Below, one piece after another: positions 1 to 6,059 of a stretch of 6,059 nucleotides of DNA; the stretch's first letter is position 1; every line of letters begins with the position of its first letter. The notes beneath the pieces are model-generated. The model had not been told where the DNA came from, did not search any database, and was given only the letters and a program-made list of their open reading frames with translations. Source of the stretch: Gammaproteobacteria bacterium (GTDB lineage Bacteria; Pseudomonadota; Gammaproteobacteria; Nitrosococcales; Methylophagaceae); NCBI GenBank assembly GCA_002402245.1, contig NVVP01000001.1, positions 9,450 to 15,508 of the forward strand, given 5' to 3'. The translations under genes and the position numbers were made by a program.

Positions 1-32
1 TAAGTTGACCCTTATTTTAATGTTGAGACAAT

Positions 33-1307
33 ATGGATAAATTATTAATCAATGGCGGAGGCCCTCTTGATGGGGAAATTCGCATCTCAGGTGCTAAAAA
101 TGCTGCCTTACCGATATTGATGGGTGCATTACTGGCTTCTGAACCTGTGCGTATAGGCAATGTACCTCATTTACATGACATTACTACCACGCTTGAACTG
201 TTAGGTCGTATGGGTGTGATGTTAACGGTAGATGAGCGTTCTGGCGTCGAGATTGATGCATCAACGTTAACTTCGACAGAAGCACCGTATGAATTAGTAA
301 AGACTATGCGGGCCTCTATTTTGGTTTTAGGCCCTTTATTGGCTAAATTCGGTAAAGCGGATGTGTCATTACCTGGTGGGTGTGCGATTGGTTCGCGTCC
401 TGTTGATCTTCACTTGCGAGCACTTGAGCAATTAGGTGCACAAATCACGGTAGAAAATGGTTACATTCGAGCCACAAGTGGTGACGGCCTAAAAGGTGCC
501 CATATATTTTTCGATCAAGTCACCGTAACAGGTACCGAAAATTTATTGATGGCAGCCTCATTAGCTGAAGGTACCACCATTTTAGAAAATGCTGCGCGTG
601 AGCCAGAGGTTGTTGACTTAGCCCATTATTTAAATGCGATGGGTGCAAAAATAACGGGAATGGGGTCGGCAACATTAACCATTGAAGGCGTTAAAGAATT
701 GCATGGTGCTAGCTATGATATTCTTCCTGATCGCATTGAAACTGGCACCTATTTAGTAGCAGCAGCGATTTCTCGAGGCAAAATTAAGCTGAAAGATACC
801 GATGCTAATCAATTAGAAGCGGTATTGTTAAAGCTTGAAGAAGCGGGCGCAGAGATTAAAACCGGCGATGGTTGGATCTCGTTAGATATGCACGGTAAGC
901 GACCTAAGGCTGTCAGTGTTAGAACAGCACCTTATCCAGCATTCCCTACCGATATGCAAGCACAGTTCACTGCTTTAAATAGTGTGGCTGAAGGCCAAGC
1001 AACCATTGTAGAAACCGTGTTTGAAAACCGATTTATGCATGTACAAGAATTGCAACGAATGGGTGCCGATCTGCAAATAGAAGGTAATACAGTACTGTGT
1101 AATGGTCGTGAAAGGTTGACCTCGGCACCGGTTATGGCAACAGACTTACGAGCATCGGCAAGTCTTGTGTTAGCCGCATTAGTAGCTGAAGGCGAAACAA
1201 TGGTTGAGCGAATTTATCACATTGATCGTGGTTACGAATGTATCGAAGAAAAATTACAACAATTGGGCGCGAAAATTCGCCGTGTTCCTGGTGATTTAAG
1301 AAGATAA
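33..1307 (+). CDS. murA: UDP-N-acetylglucosamine 1-carboxyvinyltransferase (MurA)
   Basis: Cytoplasmic enzyme that transfers enolpyruvate from PEP to UDP-GlcNAc, the first committed step of peptidoglycan synthesis and the target of fosfomycin. The 424 aa match the family length (E. coli 419). Visible landmarks: the N-terminal ISGAKNAALPIL segment with Lys22-Asn23; the active-site loop PGGCAIGSRPVDLH with the catalytic, fosfomycin-reactive Cys at residue 117 and Arg122; FPTDMQAQF with Asp307; and HIDRGYE with Arg399 near the C-terminus. These correspond to E. coli Cys115, Arg120, Asp305 and Arg397, shifted by a 2-residue insertion around residues 60-75. Because Cys rather than Asp is present, the enzyme is predicted to be fosfomycin-sensitive. 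ATG 33 is the first possible start: an in-frame TGA lies at 24-26. The ribosome site is weak (GAG at 25-27). It heads the murA-hisGDC run, and its stop is 1 base before hisG. Confidence 0.98.
   Translation: MDKLLINGGGPLDGEIRISGAKNAALPILMGALLASEPVRIGNVPHLHDITTTLELLGRMGVMLTVDERSGVEIDASTLTSTEAPYELVKTMRASILVLGPLLAKFGKADVSLPGGCAIGSRPVDLHLRALEQLGAQITVENGYIRATSGDGLKGAHIFFDQVTVTGTENLLMAASLAEGTTILENAAREPEVVDLAHYLNAMGAKITGMGSATLTIEGVKELHGASYDILPDRIETGTYLVAAAISRGKIKLKDTDANQLEAVLLKLEEAGAEIKTGDGWISLDMHGKRPKAVSVRTAPYPAFPTDMQAQFTALNSVAEGQATIVETVFENRFMHVQELQRMGADLQIEGNTVLCNGRERLTSAPVMATDLRASASLVLAALVAEGETMVERIYHIDRGYECIEEKLQQLGAKIRRVPGDLRR
1298..1304 (+). promoter_or_regulatory. Shine-Dalgarno of hisG inside the murA 3' end
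   Basis: AAGAAGA lies within the last codons of murA, 4 bases before the hisG ATG. Because the murA stop is only 1 base from the hisG start, ribosomes ending on murA would finish on top of this site, which suggests translational coupling (inference). Confidence 0.6.
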
Positions 1308-1308
1308 T

Positions 1309-1953
1309 ATGCCAAATACATTAACACTCGCATTATCCAAAGGTCGGATTTACAAAGAAACTTTACCACTGTTGAAAGCGGCAGGTATTGAGCCGATTGA
1401 TGACCCTGAAACAAGCCGAAAATTAATATTAGAAACTAATCAGCCTGATGTACGGTTAATTATTGTGCGCGCATCAGATGTACCTAGCTATGTTGAATAT
1501 GGTGGTGCTGATATCGGTATCGCTGGCAAAGACGTATTATTAGAGCATCCAAATGCAGATATTTATGAGCCTGTAGATTTAAGAATCGCATGTTGTAAAT
1601 TGATGACGGCTGGCCGAGAAAATGAAGGCGAAATTAAAGGCCGTTTAAAAGTGGCCACTAAGTTTGTGGAAAGCACGCGTCGTTTTTATGCCGATAAAGG
1701 CGAACAAGTTGATATTATTAAACTGTATGGTTCAATGGAATTAGCACCATTAGTTAATTTAGCAGATCGTATTGTTGATGTGGTTGATACCGGTAATACT
1801 TTACGTGCCAATGGCTTGATACCAATGGAACATATTGCTGATATTAGTTCACGCTTAGTAGTTAATAAAGCATCAATGAAGATGAAGCATGCACGAATTC
1901 AACAATTTATTACAGATATTCGTCGAGCAGTAAAAGAGCAACAAAATGGTTGA
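1309..1953 (+). CDS. hisG: ATP phosphoribosyltransferase, short form (HisGs)
   Basis: Catalyses condensation of ATP with PRPP to phosphoribosyl-ATP, the first step of histidine synthesis, in the cytoplasm. At 214 aa it is the short form: it ends after the catalytic domain and lacks the roughly 80-residue C-terminal regulatory domain of the long enzyme (E. coli about 299 aa). Visible motifs: N-terminal LALSKGRI; the GGADIGIAGKDVLLE segment around residues 65-79; and the PRPP-binding loop IVDVVDTGNTLRANGL at about 155-170. Short HisG proteins are known to work as a hetero-octamer with HisZ, a histidyl-tRNA synthetase paralogue that supplies histidine feedback; HisZ is not in this window and is predicted elsewhere. 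The gene starts 1 base after murA and its end overlaps hisD by 8 bases. The missing C-terminus is the normal short form, not a truncation, because hisD follows intact. Confidence 0.97.
   Translation: MPNTLTLALSKGRIYKETLPLLKAAGIEPIDDPETSRKLILETNQPDVRLIIVRASDVPSYVEYGGADIGIAGKDVLLEHPNADIYEPVDLRIACCKLMTAGRENEGEIKGRLKVATKFVESTRRFYADKGEQVDIIKLYGSMELAPLVNLADRIVDVVDTGNTLRANGLIPMEHIADISSRLVVNKASMKMKHARIQQFITDIRRAVKEQQNG
1932..1938 (+). promoter_or_regulatory. Shine-Dalgarno of hisD inside the hisG 3' end
   Basis: AAAAGAG lies 7 bases before the hisD ATG at 1946. The hisD start and hisG stop share the sequence ATGGTTGA (1946-1953), so the two genes overlap by 8 bases in different frames. This supports ATG 1946 as the hisD start and suggests coupled translation. 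Confidence 0.6.
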
Positions 1954-3247
1954 TATTAAGCAGTTAAAGACCAGTGACAGCGACTTTCAGCAGCGTTTAG
2001 ACGCGTTATTAGCGTGGGAATCAGTTTCTGATACGTCTGTAGGCGACATTGTTAAAGAAGTGCTAGCTAATGTTAAAGCTAACGGTGATAAAGCCGTGGT
2101 TGAATATAGCTGCAAATTTGATCGCTTAGATGTGACAACAATGGCTGAGCTAGAAATACCACTTTCTCGTGCGAAAGCTGCGCTAGATCTTATTCCAGAT
2201 AATCAATTGGTAGCATTAAAAGCTGCAGCAGATCGAGTGCGTAGTTATCATGAGCATCAAAAACAAGAGTCATGGAGCTATACAGAAGCGGATGGCACGG
2301 TATTAGGCCAGCAAGTTACAGCATTAGAGCGAGCAGGACTATACGTTCCTGGCGGTAAAGCAGCTTATCCTTCATCTGTTTTGATGAATGCGATTCCTGC
2401 TAAAGTAGCAGGTGTTGATGAATTAATCATGGTGGTGCCTACACCGGATGGCGTGGTGAATAATTTAGTATTAGCTGCTGCTGCAATTGCAGGCGTTGAT
2501 CGCATCTTTAGTATTGGTGGCGCTCAAGCTATTGCAGCTTTAGCCTACGGTACTGAAACTATTCCTCAAGTGGACAAGATTGTTGGCCCAGGTAATATTT
2601 ATGTGGCAACGGCAAAAGGAATGGTATTTGGTACTGTTGGAATCGATATGATTGCGGGGCCATCAGAGATTTTAGTTATTTGTGATGGTAAGACGAATCC
2701 TGATTGGATTGCGATGGATCTATTTTCACAAGCTGAACATGATGAAGATGCCCAATCTATCTTAATTTCTGATGATGCTGAATTTTTAAAGCAAGTTAAG
2801 CTGTCTATTGACCGTTTATTGCCGACAATGGAACGACAGGACATCATTCAAAAATCATTGGCTGACCGAGGCGCATTTATCTTGGTAAAAGATTTAGATG
2901 AAGCGGTTGATGTTAGCAACTTTATTGCACCCGAGCATTTGGAGTTATCTGTTGAAGAGCCAATGGCTATGTCGAAGAAGATTCGTCATGCTGGTGCAAT
3001 TTTCATGGGCCGTTATACTGCCGAAGCATTAGGTGATTATTGTGCGGGACCGAATCATGTATTGCCGACATCACGAACTGCACGGTTTAGTTCGCCGTTA
3101 GGCGTGTATGATTTCCAAAAGCGCTCTAGCTTAATTAAGGTTTCAGAGCAGGGTGCACAAACCTTAGGTAATATTGCATCGGTATTAGCGCGCGGTGAAA
3201 GCTTAACCGCTCACGCTCGTTCAGCTGAATATCGTTTAAAAAAATAG
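1946..3247 (+). CDS. hisD: Histidinol dehydrogenase (HisD)
   Basis: Zinc- and NAD-dependent cytoplasmic enzyme that oxidises L-histidinol to L-histidinal and then L-histidine, the last two steps of the pathway. The 433 aa match the family (E. coli 434). Visible motifs: GLYVPGGKAAYPSSVLMNAIPA around residue 130-150; IGGAQAIAALAYGTE; VDKIVGPGNIYV; and MIAGPSEILVI. The expected zinc ligands are all present: Gln262 and His265 in FSQAEHDEDAQS, Asp364 in ALGDYCAGPNHVLPT, and His423 in SLTAHARSAE. The catalytic base pair Glu330-His331 is in APEHLELS. These align with E. coli Gln259, His262, Asp360, His419, Glu326 and His327, so the enzyme should be active. It overlaps the end of hisG by 8 bases and is followed 41 bases later by hisC. 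Confidence 0.98.
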   Translation: MVDIKQLKTSDSDFQQRLDALLAWESVSDTSVGDIVKEVLANVKANGDKAVVEYSCKFDRLDVTTMAELEIPLSRAKAALDLIPDNQLVALKAAADRVRSYHEHQKQESWSYTEADGTVLGQQVTALERAGLYVPGGKAAYPSSVLMNAIPAKVAGVDELIMVVPTPDGVVNNLVLAAAAIAGVDRIFSIGGAQAIAALAYGTETIPQVDKIVGPGNIYVATAKGMVFGTVGIDMIAGPSEILVICDGKTNPDWIAMDLFSQAEHDEDAQSILISDDAEFLKQVKLSIDRLLPTMERQDIIQKSLADRGAFILVKDLDEAVDVSNFIAPEHLELSVEEPMAMSKKIRHAGAIFMGRYTAEALGDYCAGPNHVLPTSRTARFSSPLGVYDFQKRSSLIKVSEQGAQTLGNIASVLARGESLTAHARSAEYRLKK

Positions 3248-3277
3248 CATAATGAGTACTTTTTCTAATAAATTGAT

Positions 3278-3283
3278 AAAGGG
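3278..3283 (+). promoter_or_regulatory. Shine-Dalgarno that fixes the GTG start of hisC
   Basis: AAAGGG lies 5 bases before GTG 3289. The overlapping ATG at 3287-3289 runs straight into a TGA and cannot start the gene, so the GTG is the only start that fits the site and the conserved N-terminus. Confidence 0.6.
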
Positions 3284-3288
3284 TTGAT

Positions 3289-4344
3289 GTGAGTCAGTTT
3301 TGGAGTCCCATTGTTCATGATTTGGTACCGTATATTCCAGGTGAACAACCTAAGTCAGAAAATCTAGTTAAGCTTAATACCAATGAAAACCCTTATGGGC
3401 CATCACCCAAGGTATTAGAAGCGATACGCTTGAATGTCAGTAATCAGCTACGTTTATACCCTGATCCGAATGCAACTGATCTTAAGCTAGCTATTGCTGA
3501 GTATTATGATGTTGAAACGGCGCAAGTCTTTGTGGGTAATGGTTCTGATGAAGTCTTAGCTCACATTTTTCATGCGTTATTTCAGCATAATAAAAAACTA
3601 CTCTTTCCTGATATCACCTATAGTTTTTATCCGGTGTATTGTCAGTTATATCAAATTGATTATCAGGCAGTTCCACTCAATGAGAAGCTAGAAATTAACC
3701 TGGATGACTATCAACAAGAAAATTCGGGAATTATTTTTCCGAATCCAAATGCCCCTACAGGCTGTTTATTAGCACTTGATGCTATTGAGCAGTTATTACA
3801 AAAAAACACTCAATCTGTAGTAGTTGTGGATGAAGCTTATATTGATTTTGGTGGTGAATCGGCTATTTCACTGGTGTCAAAATACCCGAATCTATTGGTG
3901 ACGCAGACACTGTCTAAATCTCGTTCACTAGCGAGTTTGAGGATAGGCCTAGCCATAGGTCATCCCGATCTTATTGAAGCTTTGGTGCGCGTTAAAGATA
4001 GTTTTAACTCCTATCCTTTAGATAATTTATCTATTCAGGCGGGGGTCGCTGCATTTGAAGATAATGATTATTTTGTAACAACATGCCAAAAAGTAATTCG
4101 TAGTCGTGAGGCTATGATTGAATCATTAGTCGAACTGGGCTTCGAGGTATTACCTTCTGCTGCAAACTTCATTTTTGCTACCCATCCAGATAGAGATGCG
4201 GCTGAGTTATCAATGGAATTGCGTAAAGAAAAGATTATTGTGCGTCACTTTAAACATCAGCGGATTGAACAATACTTACGCATTACAATTGGAACAGAAG
4301 AAGAAAATCAGCAGTTATTATCCATACTCGATACGTTGGTTTAA
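3289..4344 (+). CDS. hisC: Histidinol-phosphate aminotransferase (HisC)
   Basis: PLP-dependent, fold-type I aminotransferase that converts imidazole-acetol phosphate and glutamate to histidinol phosphate and 2-oxoglutarate, the seventh step of histidine synthesis, in the cytoplasm. The 351 aa match the family (E. coli 356). Visible motifs: VKLNTNENPYGPSP near the N-terminus; VGNGSDEVL (residues 82-90), which contacts the cofactor phosphate; FPNPNAPTG with Asn154; VVVDEAYIDF with Asp181 and Tyr184; TLSKSRSLASLRIG with the PLP-binding Lys210 and Arg218; and LRITIGT with Arg331, which binds the substrate carboxylate. The N-terminus (SQFWSPIVHDLVPYIPGEQPK) resembles, from memory, the HisC type that sits beside hisD in pseudomonads rather than the enteric one. 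The start is GTG with a good ribosome site. Broad-specificity aminotransferases share this fold, but the position after hisGD supports HisC. The gene ends 8 bases from a convergent gene. Confidence 0.96.
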   Translation: MSQFWSPIVHDLVPYIPGEQPKSENLVKLNTNENPYGPSPKVLEAIRLNVSNQLRLYPDPNATDLKLAIAEYYDVETAQVFVGNGSDEVLAHIFHALFQHNKKLLFPDITYSFYPVYCQLYQIDYQAVPLNEKLEINLDDYQQENSGIIFPNPNAPTGCLLALDAIEQLLQKNTQSVVVVDEAYIDFGGESAISLVSKYPNLLVTQTLSKSRSLASLRIGLAIGHPDLIEALVRVKDSFNSYPLDNLSIQAGVAAFEDNDYFVTTCQKVIRSREAMIESLVELGFEVLPSAANFIFATHPDRDAAELSMELRKEKIIVRHFKHQRIEQYLRITIGTEEENQQLLSILDTLV

Positions 4345-4352
4345 ATCAGGAT

Positions 4353-5018
4353 TTATTCAGTTTTAGTAGAATTAAGTAGCCGCTCTAAACGAATAAGTTC
4401 ATCGTTGAAGTGTTGTTGCGCGAAGGTTTTATCTTGTTTAGATTGTTGCAATAACTGGATATTATGTTCAATATCTTGTTTTGTTGCTGTAAGTTTATGC
4501 TGAAGAGCAGTGCTGACAACTTCACCACTAATTTCTAACTCTGCAGCCTGATTTTGTAAATCACGTAATTGCTGCCTACTTTGGGTTAATTGCCGGCTAA
4601 GATCTTCTATGTTTTTCTGGCGGTATTGGCTATCTTCATCGCGTGATTCAGTGAGTATTTCTGCAGTTGGATATTGGGCTAATAAGCTAAGATCTTGCGT
4701 GCGGCGCTGTTGACGTTGCTGTTTAGCATGTTGGCGTTGTTGTAGTTTTTCCTGTTCAGCTTGTAACTGTTTTTGTTTTAGTATTTCTTGTTTTTGTAGG
4801 AAGTCAATTTGTTCTTCGCGTGTTGAAATTCGCTCGATAACGCGTAGTGATTGGTCATCAAGAATATCGTAACCTTGCTGGGAAGCATAGGAAGGCAGCG
4901 TTTTACTTAGGGTTGAAACGCCCTCTTTATCAGTGAAGCGATATATCTTTCCTTCAGCCAGACTAAGGCCGGAGCATGAGAGTAATAAGCTTAACAATAA
5001 CAAGTTAATGAATTTCAT
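4353..5018 (-). CDS. Exported DUF4124-domain protein with long coiled coils
   Basis: Protein of unknown function, 221 aa. Residues 1-21 form an export signal: MK start, hydrophobic stretch at about 4-13, then either SPase I cleavage after SLA (residue 21) or lipoprotein cleavage before the only cysteine, Cys15, in LLSC. Residues 24-52 (IYRFTDKEGVSTLS, then a Pro and QGYDIL) fit the DUF4124 pattern: a small beta-type module at the N-terminus of many proteobacterial envelope proteins. Residues about 66-106 and 132-215 are Gln/Glu/Lys/Arg-rich and look like two long coiled-coil helices, split by a linker around 107-131. It is therefore predicted to be in the periplasm or anchored to a membrane facing it. 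ATG 5018 is the start: an in-frame TAG lies two codons upstream and no other Met occurs. No clear Shine-Dalgarno precedes it. The gene is convergent with hisC (8-base gap) and divergent from the permease (31-base gap), so it is probably its own transcription unit. Confidence 0.85.
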   Translation of the reverse strand: MKFINLLLLSLLLSCSGLSLAEGKIYRFTDKEGVSTLSKTLPSYASQQGYDILDDQSLRVIERISTREEQIDFLQKQEILKQKQLQAEQEKLQQRQHAKQQRQQRRTQDLSLLAQYPTAEILTESRDEDSQYRQKNIEDLSRQLTQSRQQLRDLQNQAAELEISGEVVSTALQHKLTATKQDIEHNIQLLQQSKQDKTFAQQHFNDELIRLERLLNSTKTE

Positions 5019-5049
5019 AAGCTATATTCTATAAGGAGTTGAATTAAAG
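5019..5049. promoter_or_regulatory. Short divergent intergenic region between DUF4124 gene and permease gene
   Basis: Only 31 bases separate the two divergent starts. The AT-rich core at 5023-5034 contains -10-like hexamers on both strands (TATATT at 5023-5028 on +; TAGAAT covering 5031-5026 on -). I see no good -35 box for either. A + strand start from this -10 would lie in or beyond the permease ribosome site, so the permease promoter probably lies further back, inside the 5' end of the DUF4124 gene. The promoter assignments are weak. Confidence 0.25.
5033..5038 (+). promoter_or_regulatory. Shine-Dalgarno of the TauE/SafE-like gene
   Basis: AAGGAG is a strong match but sits 11 bases before GTG 5050, which is longer than usual. 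The in-frame stop at 5032-5034 overlaps it, and no ATG, GTG or TTG lies in frame between that stop and 5050, so the GTG is the first possible start. The next in-frame GTG (residue 15) would remove most of the first membrane helix. Confidence 0.6.
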
Positions 5050-5820
5050 GTGAACATTATTGATCACTTAATATTATTTTTTATCTCATTAGTGGCCAAT
5101 ACCTTTTCTGCTTTTAGCGGTGGTGGGGCGGGATTAGTACAGTTCCCACTACTTATATTTTTAGGTTTAAGTTTTTCAATTGCATTAGCAACACACAAGG
5201 TCGCTAGTGTGGCATTAGGCTTTGGCGCAATATTACGCTATTTAACGACGAGTCAACTTGAGCGACAGTTTGTATTAATGTTGTTGATAGCGGGGTTACC
5301 CGGAGTCATATTAGGCGGTAATTTAATTCTATTTGTACCGGAAAAGATAGCTATTTTGTCATTAGGTATTTTGACGGGTAGTTTAGGCCTGTATTCAATA
5401 TTTAAACCTTCATTAGGACTAGAGCACCGTACTGACAATAGACACGTAAAAGGCTATGTCTACGGTAGCCTAGTATTGTTTTTATTAGGGATATTAAATG
5501 GTTCCTTAACCTCAGGCTCAGGATTATTTGTCACCCTGTGGCTGATTGCATGGTTTGGCTTAGATTATAAGCGTGCGGTAGCCTACACCTTAATATTGGT
5601 TGGATTATTCTGGAATGGTGCAGGAGCAGTGACGCTAGCGATGTTAACTGACATCCGTTGGGATTGGATGCCAGCATTATTATTAGGCTCGTTAACCGGC
5701 GGCTATTTAGGTTCTCACCTAGCGATCAAACATGGTAACCGTTGGATCAAGCGAGCTTTTGAAATCGTCACATTACTTATTTCAATGAAGCTTATTTGGA
5801 CGGGTATTTTTTCTGTTTAA
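5050..5820 (+). CDS. TauE/SafE-family membrane permease (sulfite exporter TauE-like)
   Basis: Inner-membrane protein, 256 aa, nearly all hydrophobic, with about eight predicted helices (roughly 4-22, 28-48, 73-92, 98-118, 136-156, 158-170, 178-199, 207-226, 237-255; exact count uncertain). It shows the two-fold internal repeat of the TauE/SafE family: FSGGGAGLVQFPLLIFLGL (22-40) mirrors LTSGSGLFVTLWLIAWFGL (153-171), and GLPGVILGGNL (82-92) mirrors GSLTGGYLGSHLA (213-225). The GGYLG motif followed by a basic loop and a last helix is typical. Some relatives are linked to sulfite, sulfoacetate or organosulfur export, but most are uncharacterised, and nothing here shows sulfur metabolism, so the substrate is unknown. 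It starts with GTG, is divergent from the DUF4124 gene, and ends 4 bases from the stop of convergent pyrE. Confidence 0.88.
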   Translation: MNIIDHLILFFISLVANTFSAFSGGGAGLVQFPLLIFLGLSFSIALATHKVASVALGFGAILRYLTTSQLERQFVLMLLIAGLPGVILGGNLILFVPEKIAILSLGILTGSLGLYSIFKPSLGLEHRTDNRHVKGYVYGSLVLFLLGILNGSLTSGSGLFVTLWLIAWFGLDYKRAVAYTLILVGLFWNGAGAVTLAMLTDIRWDWMPALLLGSLTGGYLGSHLAIKHGNRWIKRAFEIVTLLISMKLIWTGIFSV

Positions 5821-5835
5821 AATTTTAAGCAGAAA
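5810..5835. repeat. 26-base imperfect palindrome spanning two convergent stop codons
   Basis: The arms TTTCTGTTTAAAA (5810-5822) and TTTTAAGCAGAAA (5823-5835) are inverted repeats of 13 bases with one mismatch (T5816 against G5829). It covers the stop codon of the permease gene (5818-5820) and that of pyrE (5827-5825). In the + strand transcript the mismatch becomes a U-G pair, so it could fold as a hairpin of 8 or more pairs. No U-run follows the stem in either direction (a T-run at 5807-5812 comes before it on the + strand), so it is not a standard intrinsic terminator, though it is the only hairpin candidate between these genes. Confidence 0.55.
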
Positions 5836-6059
5836 CGCCATATTGTTGTCGATAAGCTTCAACTGCAGGTAAATATTCGGCCAATTTAGAATTATCTTGC
5901 AGATAATGCAGCAAGTCATCTAAGCCAATAATACTGACGACAGGGATTTGATGCTCAGCTTCTACTTCTTGGATAGCTGATAGCGTGTTCTGACCACGTT
6001 CTTGGCGGTCGAGGGCAATGATAACGCCAGCAGGAGTTGCTTGCTCAGCCTTTATGATC
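5825..6059 (-). CDS. pyrE: Orotate phosphoribosyltransferase (PyrE), C-terminal part, cut by window edge
   Basis: The last 77 codons and the TAA stop of pyrE; the start lies beyond base 6059. PyrE condenses orotate with PRPP to give OMP in pyrimidine synthesis, as a cytoplasmic dimer. The visible segment reads AGVIIALDRQERGQNTLSAIQEVE, then VVSIIGLDDLLHYLQ, and ends EYLPAVEAYRQQYGVSA. This closely follows the C-terminus of E. coli PyrE as I recall it (LDRQERG..SAIQEVE and a final AVKAYREEFGV). The PRPP-binding DDxxTxGT loop should be just outside the window. About 36% of the usual 213 aa is present. It converges on the permease gene with only 4 bases between stops; no separate terminator fits between them. 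Confidence 0.95.
   Translation of the reverse strand, partial: IIKAEQATPAGVIIALDRQERGQNTLSAIQEVEAEHQIPVVSIIGLDDLLHYLQDNSKLAEYLPAVEAYRQQYGVSA

Noticed and set aside
1..32. TAA at bases 1-3 as an upstream gene's stop, and TTGACC at 5-10 as a -35 box for murA
   Set aside because: Nothing before base 1 is visible, so the TAA cannot be tied to a gene. A -10 at proper spacing from TTGACC would fall on the murA start codon, leaving no leader or ribosome site.
1232..1414. Open frame of 60 codons on the - strand
   Set aside because: Lies opposite the murA end and hisG start, both clearly coding; no recognisable protein or ribosome site.
2599..2847. Open frame of 82 codons on the - strand
   Set aside because: Fully opposite the conserved zinc-site region of hisD; a shadow of that gene.
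4342..4357. Possible terminator hairpin between hisC and the DUF4124 gene (TAAATC and GATTTA)
   Set aside because: The loop would be only 2 bases, the stem is AT-rich and no U-run follows on either strand.
4175..4366. Open frame of 63 codons on the + strand
   Set aside because: Out-of-frame reading of the hisC 3' end; low-complexity product with no family resemblance.
4690..4800. Repetitive CAA/CAG-rich stretch on the - strand as a DNA repeat
   Set aside because: Explained by the Gln/Lys-rich coiled coil of the encoded protein; the units are irregular.
5253..5438. Open frame of 61 codons on the - strand
   Set aside because: Opposite the membrane helices of the permease gene; no independent support.
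1..6059. Mobile element, CRISPR array, tRNA/rRNA, toxin-antitoxin or defence system
   Set aside because: The window is almost fully packed with recognised housekeeping genes; no direct repeat arrays, transposase motifs, tRNA-like folds or atypical base composition were seen.

Overview
This window is ordinary chromosomal housekeeping DNA from a gammaproteobacterium with fairly AT-rich DNA (roughly 40% GC by eye). The gene order murA-hisG-hisD-hisC, with a short-form HisG, is the arrangement I know from Pseudomonas and Acinetobacter-type gammaproteobacteria, not from enterics, where hisG heads a full his operon. Protein similarity alone does not let me name a genus.

Layout: bases 33-4344 (+ strand) are a tight four-gene run. 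murA (first committed step of peptidoglycan synthesis) is followed after 1 base by hisG (short, 214 aa, first step of histidine synthesis). hisG overlaps hisD (the last two steps) by 8 bases. After a 41-base gap comes hisC (transamination step), which starts at GTG. Spacing and overlap suggest one transcript, probably begun upstream of the window because only 32 bases precede murA. Convergent to hisC, with 8 bases between stops, is a secreted or lipid-anchored DUF4124/coiled-coil protein on the - strand (4353-5018). Divergent from it, with a 31-base gap, is a TauE/SafE-family membrane permease (5050-5820). Convergent to that, with only 4 bases between stops, is the 3' end of pyrE (orotate phosphoribosyltransferase, - strand), cut by the window edge.

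How the genes relate: hisG, hisD and hisC cover the first, seventh and final steps of histidine synthesis; the other his genes must lie elsewhere. The short HisG lacks the C-terminal regulatory domain of the long form, so a HisZ partner is expected elsewhere in the genome. HisG and PyrE both use PRPP, but they are on different transcripts and the link is only loose. The DUF4124 protein and the permease have no visible functional link to the biosynthetic genes.

I found no RNA gene, mobile element, CRISPR array, phage gene or defence system, and no convincing new biological system. The points worth a second look are small: a 26-base imperfect palindrome spanning both stop codons of the tauE-like/pyrE convergent pair, an 11-codon frame filling most of the hisD-hisC gap, and a DUF4124 protein with no visible Shine-Dalgarno sequence and an ambiguous lipobox.
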